Shown here piece by piece: positions 1-7,931 of a stretch of 36,231 nt of DNA; within the stretch, counting starts at the first letter, position 1; each line of letters opens with the position of its first letter. The translations under genes were made by a program, and so were the position numbers. The notes below the pieces were generated by a model. It saw nothing but the letters and a program-made list of their open reading frames with translations. It was not told the origin of the DNA and did not search any database. Source of the DNA: JAFGOM01 sp964605795 (GTDB lineage: Archaea; Halobacteriota; Methanomicrobia; Methanomicrobiales; Methanospirillaceae); the NCBI GenBank assembly GCA_964605795.1, contig CAZSDZ010000029.1, positions 1-36,231 of the forward strand, in the 5' to 3' direction.

Positions 1-2
1 GT

Positions 3-212
3 AGTTGGTTAAATATTGCAGAATGTGAACTTAGTGTTTTAACCCGACAATGTTTGGGCAGAAGGATAGAAGATATACAAGCATTGAAAAGTGAGGTTAA
101 TCACTGGCAACTCAGGCGAAATGAATGTCAGATTGGTGTCGATTGGCAGTTTTCGACTTCGGATGCAAGAATTCGATTGAAGCATCTCTACCCCGAAATT
201 AAGATGTCTTGA
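3..212 (+). mobile_element. IS630-family transposase, C-terminal end (partial)
   Basis: The frame is open from the first bases of the window to TGA at 210-212 and encodes 69 residues. The text begins SWLNIAECELSVLTRQCLG, continues through RRIEDIQALKSEV, and ends DARIRLKHLYPEIKMS. This matches the well-known C-terminus of IS630/DDE-superfamily transposases (SWLNxAExExSVLxRQCL ... RRI ... DARxKLKxLYP), where the E of AExE is the last acidic catalytic residue; here it is AECE. The upstream part lies outside the window, so completeness of the element cannot be judged. IS630 elements duplicate a TA dinucleotide; a TA at 218-219 just after the stop is a possible outer boundary, but this is inference. 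The neuB start is only 34 nt further on. Confidence 0.85.
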
Positions 213-246
213 ACCACTAGATGACATGTTTCAGAAGATGATATAA

Positions 247-1260
247 ATGAATAAATCAATTTATACTATCGCAGAAATCGGTCAGGCCCATGATGGTAGC
301 CTTGGCCTTGCTCATTCATATATCAATGCTCTTGCGGAAACGGGAGTCAATGCAGTAAAATTCCAGGTTCACATAGCAGAAGCGGAAAGCAGCCCGTTTG
401 AGGTTTTTCGCGTGCCATTTTCATATGAAGATCAAACTAGATATGACTACTGGAAGCGAATGGAATTCACCATTAACCAATGGGCAGACCTAAAACAGCA
501 TTGTGAGGATATAAATTTAGATTTTATTGCTTCACCCTTTAGCAACGCCGCTGTTGATCTGATGGAGCAGATCGGGGTAAAATGTTATAAAATCGGATCA
601 GGTGAAGTAAACAATTTTCTGATGCTTGAGAAGATTGCAGAGACCAAAAAACCAATTATCCTTTCATCAGGAATGAGTTCATTTGATGAGATTGATGAGG
701 CAGTCGCATTTTTAAAACCGTATCACAACCCTCTGACAATTCTTCAATGCACCTCTGCATACCCTGCCAAACCGGAAGAATGGGGCCTCAACGTTATCGC
801 AGAATTAAAAGAACGCCACCACTCCTTACCTATTGGATTTAGTGATCATTCCGGTGATATCTATGCATGCCTTGCTGCAACTGCTCTTGGAGCAGAGGTG
901 CTTGAATTCCATGTGGCCTTTGATAAACGCATGTTTGGTCCGGATTCCCCTGCATCATTATCAATAGATGAGGTAAAAAAATTGGTCTGTGGAGTTCGAC
1001 TGATTTGTCAATCCCTTCACAATAAGGTAGATAAGACAGATATTTCCAGGTATGAAGGCCTGCGAAATATATTTGGAAAAAGTCTTTCTGTGAATAGAGA
1101 CCTTAAAAAAGGGGACGTAATATCAAAAGAGATGCTAGAAGCAAAGAAGCCCCGGAACCAAGGTATCGATGCAAGAGATTATAAAAGAGTAATTGGCAGA
1201 AAAAGCATGCGGGATCTTCAGAAGTGGGGATTTATTACAGAGGCTGATATTCATGAATAA
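247..1260 (+). CDS. neuB: N-acetylneuraminate (nonulosonic acid) synthase NeuB
   Basis: The 337-residue protein is a full-length NeuB-family enzyme, which condenses phosphoenolpyruvate with N-acetylmannosamine or a related 6-deoxy-diamino sugar to make a nine-carbon sialic-type acid in the cytoplasm. Visible: an N-terminal TIM barrel starting with IAEIGQAHDGS, the barrel motifs KIGSGEVNNF, ILSSGMSS, ILQCTSAYP and GFSDHSGD, then a C-terminal SAF/antifreeze-like domain (about residues 275-337) with KSLSVNRDLKKGD and a final IGRKSMRDL. ATG at 247 is used; the leader of 34 nt carries no strong Shine-Dalgarno. It overlaps neuC by 8 nt. The sequence alone does not decide between N-acetylneuraminic, legionaminic and pseudaminic acid as product; the NeuC partner argues for a GlcNAc-derived mannosamine substrate. 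Confidence 0.92.
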   Translation: MNKSIYTIAEIGQAHDGSLGLAHSYINALAETGVNAVKFQVHIAEAESSPFEVFRVPFSYEDQTRYDYWKRMEFTINQWADLKQHCEDINLDFIASPFSNAAVDLMEQIGVKCYKIGSGEVNNFLMLEKIAETKKPIILSSGMSSFDEIDEAVAFLKPYHNPLTILQCTSAYPAKPEEWGLNVIAELKERHHSLPIGFSDHSGDIYACLAATALGAEVLEFHVAFDKRMFGPDSPASLSIDEVKKLVCGVRLICQSLHNKVDKTDISRYEGLRNIFGKSLSVNRDLKKGDVISKEMLEAKKPRNQGIDARDYKRVIGRKSMRDLQKWGFITEADIHE

Positions 1261-2410
1261 AAGGAAGATCTGTGTCGTGGTAAATAGCCGGGCAAATTAT
1301 GGCCGAATTAAAAGTTTTCTAAAGGCTGTTCAGAATCATGAAAACCTTGAACTTCAGCTGATCGTTGGGGCTTCAGCACTTCTTTACCGGTTTGGATCTG
1401 TCATCGAGATTATTAGAAACGATGGGTTTGAGCCGGTCAGTATTGTGTATTCAATCGTTGAAGGTGAAACGACTTCGACTATGGCCAAATCAACAGGTCT
1501 AGGCATCCTTGAACTGGCCACACAGTTTGAGAACCTGAAGCCTGATATGGTACTTACCGTTGCTGACCGGTTTGAGACTCTCGCAACTGCAGTCGCTGCG
1601 AGTTATATGAATATCCCCCTCGTGCATACACAGGGTGGCGAGTTCACAGGTTCTATTGATGAGTCAGTACGGCATGCCATTACCAAACTGGCACATGTTC
1701 ATTTTCCCTCGACTGAACAAGCCGGCAGAATTTTAATTCAGATGGGCGAGAATCCGGATTCAGTATTTGTAACAGGATGCCCGGCCATGGATCTTGCTGC
1801 AGAAGTATGTAATGACAGTTCTGAAAACCTTTTTTACAAATATGGTGGAACTGGACAACGATTAAACTGGGATCAACCATTCCTTGTTGTTCTCCAACAT
1901 CCGGTGACGACAGAATATGAAGAGGCATTTGAACAGACTCAACAGACCCTTGACGCTCTCAAAAGAACAGGGATGCAAACGGTATGGTTCTGGCCAAATG
2001 TTGATGCTGGATCAGATGCCGTTTCAAAGGCCCTTCGTGTTTTTATCGCACAAGATGGAAAATATCCATTTCATTTTTTCCGGAATTTTTCACCTGAGGA
2101 TTATATCCGCCTGATCAATCGTTGTGCATGTCTCATCGGTAACTCTTCAAGTGGCATCAGGGAAGGTTCGTTCCTTGGTATCCCTTGCGTCAATATCGGA
2201 TCCCGGCAGAACCAGCGGGAACGGAGTGAAAATGTTCTGGATGTACCAGATTTTAATGCTGATTATATATATGAGGCAATTTTTTATCAGGTGAAACATG
2301 GGAAGTACCCCTCGAGTAATCTGTATGGTGATGGAAACGCCGGGAAGAAGATGGCAGATATATTGGCAGAGGTAAAGCCTGATGTCAGGAAGCAGTTTTA
2401 CATCCAATAA
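1253..2410 (+). CDS. neuC: UDP-N-acetylglucosamine 2-epimerase (hydrolysing) NeuC
   Basis: The ATG at 1253 gives 385 residues starting MNKRKICVVVNSRANYGR, the normal start of this family; a longer reading from 1193 only adds residues overlapping neuB. NeuC hydrolyses UDP-GlcNAc (or a UDP-diamino sugar) with C2 inversion to release the mannosamine-type substrate of NeuB. The fold is GT-B-like. Family blocks seen are VHTQGGEFTGSIDESVRHA (about residues 123-141) and the C-terminal nucleotide-binding block GNSSSGIREGSFLGIPCVN. It is translationally coupled to neuB (8-nt overlap), and neuA follows. Confidence in family is high; substrate detail (GlcNAc versus 2,4-diacetamido sugar, as in legionaminic acid routes) is open because no LegB/LegC-type genes are in the window. 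Confidence 0.9.
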   Translation: MNKRKICVVVNSRANYGRIKSFLKAVQNHENLELQLIVGASALLYRFGSVIEIIRNDGFEPVSIVYSIVEGETTSTMAKSTGLGILELATQFENLKPDMVLTVADRFETLATAVAASYMNIPLVHTQGGEFTGSIDESVRHAITKLAHVHFPSTEQAGRILIQMGENPDSVFVTGCPAMDLAAEVCNDSSENLFYKYGGTGQRLNWDQPFLVVLQHPVTTEYEEAFEQTQQTLDALKRTGMQTVWFWPNVDAGSDAVSKALRVFIAQDGKYPFHFFRNFSPEDYIRLINRCACLIGNSSSGIREGSFLGIPCVNIGSRQNQRERSENVLDVPDFNADYIYEAIFYQVKHGKYPSSNLYGDGNAGKKMADILAEVKPDVRKQFYIQ

Positions 2411-2433
2411 TTTGTGATTTGGGTGAGATGTCG

Positions 2434-3129
2434 ATGGTATTTATCCTTGGAATTATTCCCGCCAGAGGTGGATCAAAAAGTATACCTAAAAAAAATATTG
2501 CCAATCTTGCGGGAAAACCCTTGATAGCTTATTCTATTGAAGCATCATTAAAGAGCAATTGCCTAAATGATGTCATATTATCCACAGATTCTCAAATTAT
2601 TGCCGATTGTGCAGCACAATATGGATTAATAACTACATCCCTTCGGCCATTGGAATTGGCAACAGATAGAGTGGGAAGCATTGATGTTGTTATCTACGAG
2701 TTAGGAAATTATGAGCGCAAGTACAACCTTCAGGTAGATATTATTGTTCTCTTACAACCAACTGCTCCAATGCGTCTTTCAATTGATATCGATGATGCAA
2801 TACAATTATTTTCACGATCTGGAGCAGATTCACTGATTAGTGTCCGTGATGCTTCATCTGTTCATCCAACGACGATGTATTTTTTGGAGGATAACAAACT
2901 TGTTTCTGTAATTAATGAAGGTAAAGTCCATACCAGAAGACAGGAGTTTAAGCAGGTATATGTTCGTAACGGTGCATTGTATATCGCTACAAGAGAACAG
3001 ATTGTAAAAAATAAAAGTTTTTTTTGTGATAACATGGCTGCATATATCATGCCCCGAGAGCGTTCAGTTAACATTGATGAGCCCTTTGACCTTGAACTGG
3101 CAGAATGGATGATGAGTCGTCATGAGTAG
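2434..3129 (+). CDS. neuA: CMP-nonulosonic acid (acylneuraminate) cytidylyltransferase NeuA
   Basis: 231 residues, a single-domain cytidylyltransferase that activates the NeuB product with CTP to the CMP-sugar used by sialyltransferases. Motifs: IIPARGGSKSIPKKNI at the N-terminus (nucleotide-binding loop), LLQPTAPMR in the middle and NIDEPFDLELAEW at the C-terminus with metal-binding Asp. Start choice: GGTGAG at 2422-2427 sits about 6 nt before ATG 2434, so that start is preferred over ATG 2428 and TTG 2419. Its 3' end overlaps the next gene by 8 nt, continuing the neuB-neuC-neuA operon. Confidence 0.9.
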   Translation: MVFILGIIPARGGSKSIPKKNIANLAGKPLIAYSIEASLKSNCLNDVILSTDSQIIADCAAQYGLITTSLRPLELATDRVGSIDVVIYELGNYERKYNLQVDIIVLLQPTAPMRLSIDIDDAIQLFSRSGADSLISVRDASSVHPTTMYFLEDNKLVSVINEGKVHTRRQEFKQVYVRNGALYIATREQIVKNKSFFCDNMAAYIMPRERSVNIDEPFDLELAEWMMSRHE

Positions 3130-4084
3130 CAACAATTTTTTACGTATTCTGAATCTTGAGCCTGATGGGTATAGTCCACACGCACGAATGATGCTTGAAA
3201 GCCTAGGAGTTGTTGATGACGGTCCATATGAACGGAGTGCGCTTTTACCTATTATTCATCATTATGATGTCCTTATCGTCCGCCTTGGCCATATGATAAA
3301 TAGAGAGATTATGCAAGCAGCTCCCCGACTGAAAACTATTGTCACTGCTACTACTGGACTAAATCATATCGATATCAATGAGGCGGAAACACGGGGAATA
3401 ACTGTTTTATCTCTCCAGGGTGAAAGAGAATTCCTTAATGATATTTATGCTACTGCAGAACATACCTGGGCTTTACTCCTGGCACTCTGTCGTTCATTGC
3501 CACATGCTTATCATGACGTTCTTGTCAAAAACTGGGATCGGGATAAATTTAGAGGAATCGAGCTTCACGGTAAAACACTTGGCATCCTCGGGCTTGGCCG
3601 AATCGGAACGAAGGTGGTGAATTATGGAAATGCATTTGGAATGAATGTCATTGGTTATAACAAGAGTTCTGTTGAAGTTCCTGAAGGGGTTCGGTTAGTA
3701 TCATTGAATAAATTGCTTCAAGAATCTGATATCGTCAGTATTCATGTCAATTATTCATCAGATACGCATGGTATGTTTGGTGAATGTGAAATTTTTTCCA
3801 TGAAGAAAGGTGCATTGTTGGTTAATACCTCACGGGGTGAGATACTTGATGAAAAAGCTTTGCTTGATGGGCTTCTGACAGGACATCTAGGTGGAGCTGC
3901 ACTTGATGTCCTATGTGGGGAAAATAATGGATGGCAAAATGGTGATCCGCTTATCGCGTATGCAAGAAGCCATTCAAACCTGCTTATCACCCCGCACATA
4001 GGGGGTTGTACAGTTGAATCAATGGGTAAAACTGAGCTATTTATGGCACATAAACTCATAAATCATTATTCATTGGCAAAGTAA
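3122..4084 (+). CDS. D-isomer-specific 2-hydroxyacid dehydrogenase (NAD-binding)
   Basis: 320 residues with the phosphoglycerate-dehydrogenase-like layout: N-terminal substrate half, a central Rossmann domain with ILGLGRIGTKV (GxGxxG), NTSRGEILDE carrying the catalytic Arg, ALDVLCGE with the Glu, and TPHIGGCT with the catalytic His near the C-terminus. It should oxidise or reduce a 2-hydroxy/2-oxo acid with NAD(H). The substrate is unknown; its tight overlap with neuA suggests it works on a nonulosonic acid precursor or a glycan-modifying acid, but that is inference. There is no ACT or other regulatory domain. A decayed relative of its 3' end lies at 4830-4964. Confidence 0.85.
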   Translation: MSSNNFLRILNLEPDGYSPHARMMLESLGVVDDGPYERSALLPIIHHYDVLIVRLGHMINREIMQAAPRLKTIVTATTGLNHIDINEAETRGITVLSLQGEREFLNDIYATAEHTWALLLALCRSLPHAYHDVLVKNWDRDKFRGIELHGKTLGILGLGRIGTKVVNYGNAFGMNVIGYNKSSVEVPEGVRLVSLNKLLQESDIVSIHVNYSSDTHGMFGECEIFSMKKGALLVNTSRGEILDEKALLDGLLTGHLGGAALDVLCGENNGWQNGDPLIAYARSHSNLLITPHIGGCTVESMGKTELFMAHKLINHYSLAK

Positions 4085-4085
4085 C

Positions 4086-4829
4086 ATGAATATATATAAC
4101 ATAACTGAGGATGAAGCGTGGCAGTTTTTTGAGAAATTAGGCATTATTACTATTCTCAACCAGGGTTTGGAAGAAGAAATTGTCCCAAAATGGGATGACC
4201 TTGTTAGATTATATTTCCTTGTTCGTGAACGTAAGCCGTATGAAATTCTGGAATTTGGATCCGGGTTCTCGACTATTTTGATGGCATATGCATTAAAACA
4301 GAATTGGGAGGAATATTGCAACAATTTTTCTTGTAATGAAAAAAACCGCTATGAACAACCTCGCATCATTTCAATAGAATCTTCGGAAATATGGCGTAAT
4401 AACACACAGAGTAAAATAGAGAATATCGGTCTTTCTGATTTTTCGAAGATTGTTTTTTCCAGCGTATCTATCGCTGAATATCAGGGACAAATATGTCATT
4501 TCTATGATCAATTACCCGATGTTGTACCTGATTTTGTGTATCTGGATGGACCTGATCCATCAACGGTGCAGGGTAATATCCATGGGATATCATTTCAAAA
4601 TCCTAAACGCACGGTGATGTCAGGAGATATCCTCAAGTATGAATCCACACTTCTGCCTGGCTTTTTCATGATTATTGACGGCAGAACCAATAATGCCAGA
4701 TTCTTACAAAGAATGCTCAGGCGTCAGTACTCTGTTCAATACCATGAGGGAGCCGATGTCACCACCTTTGAACTGGATGAACCCCGTCTTGGAAGAAAGA
4801 ATATTTTTGGGTGGGAGGCATATAACTAA
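4086..4829 (+). CDS. Putative SAM-dependent methyltransferase-like protein
   Basis: 247 residues starting 1 nt after the dehydrogenase stop. The centre looks like a class I methyltransferase: ILEFGSGFSTILMAYAL (motif I, glycine-rich loop, about residues 56-72), IISIESSE (acidic end of strand 2) and PDFVYLDGPD (motif IV-like). It then diverges into a C-terminal part with MIIDGRTNNARFLQRMLRR. Methylation of a sugar or carried acid in the surface-glycan pathway would fit the context, but no substrate can be named. Gene position inside the neu operon is clear. Confidence 0.6.
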   Translation: MNIYNITEDEAWQFFEKLGIITILNQGLEEEIVPKWDDLVRLYFLVRERKPYEILEFGSGFSTILMAYALKQNWEEYCNNFSCNEKNRYEQPRIISIESSEIWRNNTQSKIENIGLSDFSKIVFSSVSIAEYQGQICHFYDQLPDVVPDFVYLDGPDPSTVQGNIHGISFQNPKRTVMSGDILKYESTLLPGFFMIIDGRTNNARFLQRMLRRQYSVQYHEGADVTTFELDEPRLGRKNIFGWEAYN

Positions 4830-4964
4830 ATATTGATGTCATTTTCAGGATGCAAAGAAACATCCAAACCTCTTATTACACCACACTTTGAAGGATGCAC
4901 TTATAAACCAACGGAGAAATCCGAATTATATATAACTCATAAAATTAAAACGGTTTTTTGGTAA
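4830..4964 (+). pseudogene. Remnant of a D-2-hydroxyacid dehydrogenase 3' end
   Basis: Directly after the TAA of the preceding gene, and in the same frame, 44 codons run to TAA at 4962-4964. They read ILMSFSGCKETSKPLITP then HFEGCTYKPTEKSELYIT, which aligns with the end of the dehydrogenase at 3122-4084: ALDVLCGE, SNLLITPHIGGCTVES and MGKTELFMAHKLI. The TPH block with the catalytic His position, the GCT and the S/TELxxxHK pattern are shared, but the rest of the gene is missing. It is therefore a decayed second copy of the gene end. An ATG at 4836 could in theory make a 42-residue peptide. Confidence 0.7.
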
Positions 4965-4976
4965 TGAGGAATTATT

Positions 4977-6518
4977 GTGCAATACATCGAAAATGCTGAA
5001 AAAAATGCTTTCAAATTAATATTTTCCAGAGATGGAACAAATCCTGTTTTTTTGCAGAAAAGCGGAAAAATATGTGTGAAAAATTCGATTATCAGGTTAG
5101 ATTACACGCATAATACAGATATAATTGGATGGGTAGAGCCTTCAAAAGTTATTATTCGGACACTTCACCGGAATTTACTTCCTTTATATGTCAGAACGAT
5201 GAAGAATGAGATTTGGCTATCAAATGATGTCTCAGAATTAGTGATCTCTGGTGAAACATTACACATCCGTCTCGTCGAGTTATTACTTGCTGCATCCGGA
5301 TCATCCGCTATCAGGAGTGTTTTTTCCCATTTAATTGAGGATATTACAATATTAATGCCAACATCTTTTTATGTATTCAATTTTGAAAATCCATCTCCAT
5401 CTATCGAATGGTCAGATATTGATTTTGATTTTCATGAGAAAATAACAAAAGAATCATTTCTAAAATTATTAATTGAACAATATCAAGCAGTGTATCAAGA
5501 TACAGATGAAATTTGTCTTGCAATAAGTGGGGGATTTGATAGCAGGCTTGAACTGGCAATTCTGACTTATCTGAATAAAAAGATTCATTGTTACCATTAT
5601 TTTACCTCAAAAAGAGAATCTGCTGTTGCAAAAAAAATTGCATCTGTTGCCGGGGCTTCATTCCATGAAGTGCCTTTAACACATTTACGAACAGTTGGCT
5701 ATAATTTTCTGAAGGATAAAGGATATCTCACAAGATGGGATGGTTATTTTGCAGTAGGTGCACTTTACTCTGCAGGTTTATTAACACATATATATCCAGG
5801 TCTATCGATGAGGATCATGAGTACTCTAACAGGTTGGAAAGGCCGTCTTTATCAAATAAGTGATATAACTGAGTATTGGTTACAATTAGAAGGAAAAAAA
5901 ATATCAGTTGCATTAAAACGTTATCCACAATATAATTCAATACTTAATCAAGAAAAAGAACATAGGAAAAAGAGTATTATAAAAATATTACAGAAAATTA
6001 AGTCAAAAAATTATCGAAAGGATATTCTTGCTGATCTGTCTTATAATATTTTATCAAATCATGGCAAAGATGCTGCCCGTTCAACATTTTTATTCGAGAA
6101 TGGAATGCCTGTTTTTGATGGACAAAAAAATTCACGCGAACTCTTCATATCTCTACTACAAGAGCATAAAGAAGAAAATGCGTTTGTCGAATGGGCAATT
6201 AATGAATTTAATCCTCAATTAATGAAAGATAAACCTATAACCTCCTCAATGATTAAAACTGAACGGCGGTTTGGTATTTATGGACGAATTCCATTAATAA
6301 AAGAACTTTTTGATAAAATCACCCTATATTTAAACGCACATAATCAAAAACTTATGATGGAAACAAACATTACTGAAATCTTTGATTTAATACCTGAAAT
6401 AAAATATATATCAAAACACCTTAAAGGTGATAAACCAAATTTATATATAACTCAGATTTGCATTTTTTTAAAGGCTCTCCGGGATAAAAAAAATGTTTCA
6501 TTTCTCGTTGTTAAATAG
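4977..6518 (+). CDS. Asparagine-synthetase-like PP-loop protein with degenerate N-terminal domain
   Basis: 513 residues from GTG 4977; TGAGGA at 4965-4970 is a well-spaced ribosome site. The PP-loop signature AISGGFDSR is at about residues 183-191, as in the ATP-pyrophosphatase domain of asparagine synthetase B, which adenylates a carboxylate before amide formation. The N-terminal about 150 residues resemble the glutaminase half (LLPLYVRTMKNEIWLSNDVS is like its PLYY...fSSe region) but lack the catalytic Cys2 expected for glutamine hydrolysis. It therefore probably uses ammonia, another amine, or only binds. Next to nonulosonic acid genes it may amidate a sugar acid; this is inference. It is followed by the surface-carbohydrate gene after 23 nt. 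Confidence 0.65.
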   Translation: MQYIENAEKNAFKLIFSRDGTNPVFLQKSGKICVKNSIIRLDYTHNTDIIGWVEPSKVIIRTLHRNLLPLYVRTMKNEIWLSNDVSELVISGETLHIRLVELLLAASGSSAIRSVFSHLIEDITILMPTSFYVFNFENPSPSIEWSDIDFDFHEKITKESFLKLLIEQYQAVYQDTDEICLAISGGFDSRLELAILTYLNKKIHCYHYFTSKRESAVAKKIASVAGASFHEVPLTHLRTVGYNFLKDKGYLTRWDGYFAVGALYSAGLLTHIYPGLSMRIMSTLTGWKGRLYQISDITEYWLQLEGKKISVALKRYPQYNSILNQEKEHRKKSIIKILQKIKSKNYRKDILADLSYNILSNHGKDAARSTFLFENGMPVFDGQKNSRELFISLLQEHKEENAFVEWAINEFNPQLMKDKPITSSMIKTERRFGIYGRIPLIKELFDKITLYLNAHNQKLMMETNITEIFDLIPEIKYISKHLKGDKPNLYITQICIFLKALRDKKNVSFLVVK

Positions 6519-6541
6519 ATTATAGTAGGATAATCGAATCT

Positions 6542-7897
6542 ATGACTCACATTATCATATCTTCCCGTCGTTGGTTACACTTACCCATTGAGACGAAAGT
6601 TCGAGAACTTTATGCAAAATTATTCTTATCATTTTTGGCTGCTGAAAGGGGATGGGGGGTAGTGCTTGGGAACATGAGCATTCTCAGGGCAAAACAGTAT
6701 GCGTTGCCAAATGGTATCATAATTGAAAAAAGTATTCATCCAGGGTCTGAAGCTTTAATAGAAAAAGCAATTTCATATGGTAATCATGTATCAGCATTAT
6801 GTGAAGAGGGACTTATTTATTTGGGAAGAGATGATTATTGCGAAAGACGTTTAAGCACCAGATCGTTTGATCTGATTGATCGTTTTTTTTGTTGGGGTTT
6901 AAATCAGGCTTATGATATCAGTACATCAATGAGTCATCCTAATGATAAAATAATTATTTCTGGAAACCCTAGATTAGATTTATTGAGACCAGAAATTAGA
7001 GAGATATTTTCCAGAAATGCTCAGAAAATTCGTTTAAAATATGGTAATATTATATTAATAAATACAAAATTTCCGATTATAAATTTTAATCTGGATGTAG
7101 ATAGAATCGATTTCATGAGGTCTGCGGATTTAATCAGATCAGAAGAAGAATTGATTCTAATGAAAAGGATGAAGAATTTACAAGAACTTCTTTTTCCTTA
7201 TTTTATTAAATCGATTCCTCTTATTGCAGATAAATTTAAACAACACACGATTATTATACGGCCTCATCCATCAGAAAGTCACAAACCATATCTTGAATTA
7301 ACCCAAAAAAATGCAAATATAAAAGTTGTCAGTGAGGGGAACGCTAATGAATGGATTCTGGCATCTGATGTCATGGTACATAACAATTGTACAACAGGTG
7401 TTGAATCTTTTTTACTTGGGAAGATCTCCATCTCATATAGGCCTTATAAAGATGAAATATGTGAACATCCCCTCCCAAATAAACTCAGTTATTCAGCATC
7501 TGATGAAGCAGAACTGATACATCATATATCAGATGTGATAAATAATAAAAAAATCCCGTTTAATTATGATGAAAAAGTTCATTTTGCAGAAAAATATATC
7601 TCAAATATTGAGGGAAAATATGCGAGTGAGGCAATATTAGATTGCTTAGATACAATTGAATTAACGCAATATCCTGCCAATTTCCCTATTGAAAAAAAAT
7701 TATCTGAATATTTAACAGATATTTATACCTTTTTAAACCCGAGCATTTACAAAGAATACAAATTTCAAAAATTCCCCTATCTAAAAAAAAGTGAAATTGA
7801 AGAGATTTTATATGATTTTCAATCAACGACCAATCAATTTTTTAATATAAAAATCGGTAAAATTTCGAAAGATTTATTTTGTATATATACATTGTAG
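6542..7897 (+). CDS. Surface carbohydrate biosynthesis protein, GT-B-like
   Basis: 451 residues. The pattern fits the 'surface carbohydrate biosynthesis protein' family related to CDP-glycerol/polysialyl-type transferases. Visible are IIISSRRWLHLPIETKVREL at the N-terminus, ISGNPRLDLL, IIIRPHPSE and HNNCTTGVESFLLG near residue 285, with a following IS[YF]RP block. The RPHP(S/A)E and xNxSTxxxE-like blocks are the usual nucleotide-sugar side of GT-B enzymes. It is the last gene of the plus-strand neu operon and faces the convergent methyltransferase gene only 34 nt away. A role in transferring or polymerising the CMP-activated sugar is plausible but not shown. Confidence 0.65.
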   Translation: MTHIIISSRRWLHLPIETKVRELYAKLFLSFLAAERGWGVVLGNMSILRAKQYALPNGIIIEKSIHPGSEALIEKAISYGNHVSALCEEGLIYLGRDDYCERRLSTRSFDLIDRFFCWGLNQAYDISTSMSHPNDKIIISGNPRLDLLRPEIREIFSRNAQKIRLKYGNIILINTKFPIINFNLDVDRIDFMRSADLIRSEEELILMKRMKNLQELLFPYFIKSIPLIADKFKQHTIIIRPHPSESHKPYLELTQKNANIKVVSEGNANEWILASDVMVHNNCTTGVESFLLGKISISYRPYKDEICEHPLPNKLSYSASDEAELIHHISDVINNKKIPFNYDEKVHFAEKYISNIEGKYASEAILDCLDTIELTQYPANFPIEKKLSEYLTDIYTFLNPSIYKEYKFQKFPYLKKSEIEEILYDFQSTTNQFFNIKIGKISKDLFCIYTL

Positions 7898-7931
7898 ATT
7901 TGCTCCCAAATTGATTATTTAACGTAAAAAC

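Noticed and set aside
1193..1252. Longer NeuC start
   Set aside because: The extra 20 residues lie in neuB coding sequence and do not fit the family start; ATG 1253 gives the canonical N-terminus.
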